64,000 nucleotides of DNA from Trichococcus palustris (GTDB taxonomy: Bacteria > Bacillota > Bacilli > Lactobacillales > Aerococcaceae). The stretch covers positions 35,440 through 99,439 of the forward strand of contig NZ_FOTD01000010.1 of NCBI RefSeq assembly GCF_900114465.1, read 5' to 3'. The first letter of the stretch is position 1. Every line of letters begins with the position of its first letter. Positions 62,444 through 64,000 of the stretch are shown one piece after another. The notes beneath the pieces are model-generated. The model had not been told where the DNA came from and made no database searches. It was given only the letters and a program-made list of their open reading frames with translations. A program made the translations under genes and the position numbers.

Positions 62444-62507
62444 ACTGCGGCAGCTCATTCATATAAATTAAAGATAATGGTTCGAACAAGGGGTGAGCAG
62501 CAGGGCG

Positions 62508-63380
62508 ATGAGTGATATATGGAATCCTTGGCATGGATGCAAGAAAGTGAGCGAAGGCTGCCGAAATTGCTATATGTATAGTCTGGACAAACAAAGAGAC
62601 AGGAAAGGGTCAGATATCTACAAGGTAAAAGGGAATTTCGATCTTCCGCTCCAGCGGAATAAAAGAGGGGAATTCTATATCCCGTCAGGTTCTACCATCA
62701 GAGTGTGCATGACTTCGGATTTCTTTTTGAAGGAAGCGGACGGTTGGCGGGACGAGGTCTGGTCGATGATAAAAAAACGTTCCGATGTCTTTTTCTTTTT
62801 GTTGACGAAACGAATCGAACGTGTCCCGGAATGCCTGCCGCAAGATTGGGGGGACGGCTGGGAGAATGTGTGGCTGAACGTCTCGGTGGAGAATCAACGG
62901 GCAGCCGACCGCCGGATCCCCCAATTACTAGCGTTGCCGTTTAAACATAAGGGGCTTATGGCAGCGCCGCTTATCGGGGAAGTCAGGCTCGACGATTATC
63001 TGAAGACCGGTAAACTGGCCCACGTCATTGTTGGTGGGGAGAACTATGAAGGGGCACGTCCCTGCCATTATGAGTGGGTGGAACGATTATACCGAAGCTG
63101 CTTGAAACACAATGTGAATTTTGAATTCATAGAGACGGGAAATCATTTTGTGAAGGATGGGAAAAGCTATACGGTTCCAAAGCATCTGCAAGCAGAACAA
63201 GCAAAAAAAGCCGGATTTATATACAGAGGAAGATCGGTGGAAGTCCGGTTGACGGAAGTTGCCGCCGGGGAATCGTTGCCGCTTTTTGAGACAGGGAAAC
63301 GTTCCCTGTGCGATCATTGCAGCTACAAAAAGTCCTGCAATCCTACGGGGGAGAAAGAAAGTTGCATGTTGGTCATATAG
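62508..63380 (+). CDS. DUF5131 (phage Gp37/Gp68-like) Fe-S protein
   Basis: 290 aa. The N-terminal WNPWHGCKKVSEGCRNCYMY carries CX6CX2C (Cys11, 18, 21), and the protein has the conserved STIRVCMTSDFFL, FLLTKRIERV and GLMAAPLIGEV blocks of the DUF5131/Gp37-Gp68 family. A second cysteine cluster (CDHCSYKKSC..C) ends the protein. Such proteins occur in phages and defence-related islands and resemble radical-SAM folds, but no activity is established here. ATG 62508 is used; GTG 62493 is alternative. Confidence 0.8.
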   Translation: MSDIWNPWHGCKKVSEGCRNCYMYSLDKQRDRKGSDIYKVKGNFDLPLQRNKRGEFYIPSGSTIRVCMTSDFFLKEADGWRDEVWSMIKKRSDVFFFLLTKRIERVPECLPQDWGDGWENVWLNVSVENQRAADRRIPQLLALPFKHKGLMAAPLIGEVRLDDYLKTGKLAHVIVGGENYEGARPCHYEWVERLYRSCLKHNVNFEFIETGNHFVKDGKSYTVPKHLQAEQAKKAGFIYRGRSVEVRLTEVAAGESLPLFETGKRSLCDHCSYKKSCNPTGEKESCMLVI

Positions 63381-63629
63381 GGGACTTAGCACCCTGTGCG
63401 GTTCAAAATAGGCTGGGACTATTCGAGGCATCCCTAAATTTTGGCAATTATCCTACATCGATTTGGTCGCCAAAGCTAAAATACCCGAATATGTGCCACC
63501 TATCCGTTTATTTTGCCTACGGCCGAGCCCATAAACTCGGATGCTTAAGCTATTCGGGTCTAAACGCTTTTTGTCACACTCTTTTTTTGTGCGTTGATGG
63601 ATCTGGGGTTACATTTAGGTAACTGCCTA

Positions 63630-64000
63630 TTGAACTACCCCCATCTATGCATTCGCTTAGAGGTGGGGGATTCCTACGAACACCGAAGTATCCCCCGGTT
63701 AATTGAGTAGGCTATCCCCGCAGATTCCTGCGGTTAGAAGCCTTAAGGCTTCATTCTTGATATTGATGCTTGCGTTCAAATCCCGGTCATGCTGGGTGTG
63801 ACATTTTGGGCACTCCCATTCACGGACGGCGAGATTCTTCACGTCTTTATTTTGGTATCCGCACCCAGAACACAGTTGGCTGGACGGAAAGTTTCGGGCC
63901 ACTGCAACAATCTGCTTGCCGTACCAGCACGCTTTGTATTCCAGCATGGTCCGGAATTGGGACCAACTGGAGTCGCTGATGGCTTTTGCTAGCTTGTGGT
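63630..64000 (-). mobile_element. IS200/IS605-family tnpB element, second copy, right end (incomplete)
   Basis: The element's right end ends TTCAA (complement at 63630-63634) and has the same hairpin (CACCTC..AGATGG at 63642-63667) as the copy at 40546. The element continues past base 64000. The 318-bp gap before it (63381-63698) shows no gene. Confidence 0.8.
63699..64000 (-). CDS. tnpB: tnpB, C-terminal part (5' end outside window)
   Basis: About 100 residues ending at the TAA 63699-63701. The zinc finger [31 protein letters not shown] with the RuvC-III Asp, and C-terminal [10 protein letters not shown] are intact. It differs from the copy at 40727 at several residues (WECPKCHTQ versus WDCPECHTH), so the copies are related, not identical. 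Frame is open to the window edge; whether the catalytic N-terminal part is intact cannot be seen. If active, it could act on the first element's ends. Confidence 0.82.
   Translation of the reverse strand, partial: HKLAKAISDSSWSQFRTMLEYKACWYGKQIVAVARNFPSSQLCSGCGYQNKDVKNLAVREWECPKCHTQHDRDLNASINIKNEALRLLTAGICGDSLLN

Overview
The window looks like a chromosomal segment of a low-to-mid GC Gram-positive bacterium of the order Lactobacillales, most likely a Carnobacteriaceae member such as Trichococcus or Carnobacterium. This is inferred from the gene families, Gram-positive Shine-Dalgarno sites, PRD-type PTS regulators, catabolite-responsive (cre-like) sites and tRNA-sensing T-box leaders. No rRNA, tRNA or CRISPR array was seen. 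Base composition changes visibly between blocks: 1-4200 is GC-rich, while 4400-10400 and 17300-24100 are AT-rich. This suggests a mosaic of acquired carbohydrate cassettes.

Layout. 1-4294: end of a maltose operon (maltose phosphorylase, beta-phosphoglucomutase, mutarotase, LacI regulator). 4428-10358: an ascorbate-type PTS cassette with a PRD regulator, IIB, IIC, a small helical protein, a class II aldolase and a P-loop kinase. 10359-17234: gene remnants, a YccF protein, an HxlR/NmrA pair, an MgtC protein, a MerR regulon (histidine phosphatase, MerR, MFS exporter) and a YjdI-like Fe-S protein. 17235-24168: a rare-sugar region with a TIM-barrel epimerase, a glucose-family PTS, a DeoR regulator, and a LacI-controlled alsE-rpiB pair of the allose/allulose type. 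24877-33380: a cytoplasmic GH20 hexosaminidase and a galactitol-type PTS operon with PfkB kinase and class II aldolase. 33412-39150: a complete ribose operon rbsRKDACB. 39438-43586: an oxidoreductase gene split by an IS200/IS605-type tnpB element, followed by a monooxygenase and an SDR.

43605-55384 is the most unusual part. Two near-identical T-box leaders, whose specifier position reads AUG (methionine), precede two polar-amino-acid-type ABC transporters. The same locus holds three different UroD-superfamily proteins that keep an H-x-(C/H)...C zinc-site pattern, and a Gfo/Idh oxidoreductase. I propose that this is a methionine-responsive system for importing a methylated or sulfur-containing compound and moving its methyl group to a thiol such as homocysteine. 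The first T-box is followed by a 15-codon stub of the UroD gene, so the leader has been duplicated.

55385-64000: an SRPBCC protein, a MerR regulator with glycerol and alanine dehydrogenases, a broken EIIA-Glc gene, an autoregulated MarR-MFS pair, an HxlR regulator, a DUF5131 Fe-S protein, and the end of a second copy of the tnpB element running out of the window.

Regulation is unusually readable here. Operators can be seen for the LacI (allulose), MerR, MarR and HxlR systems, and one HxlR-type motif recurs at three separate loci.
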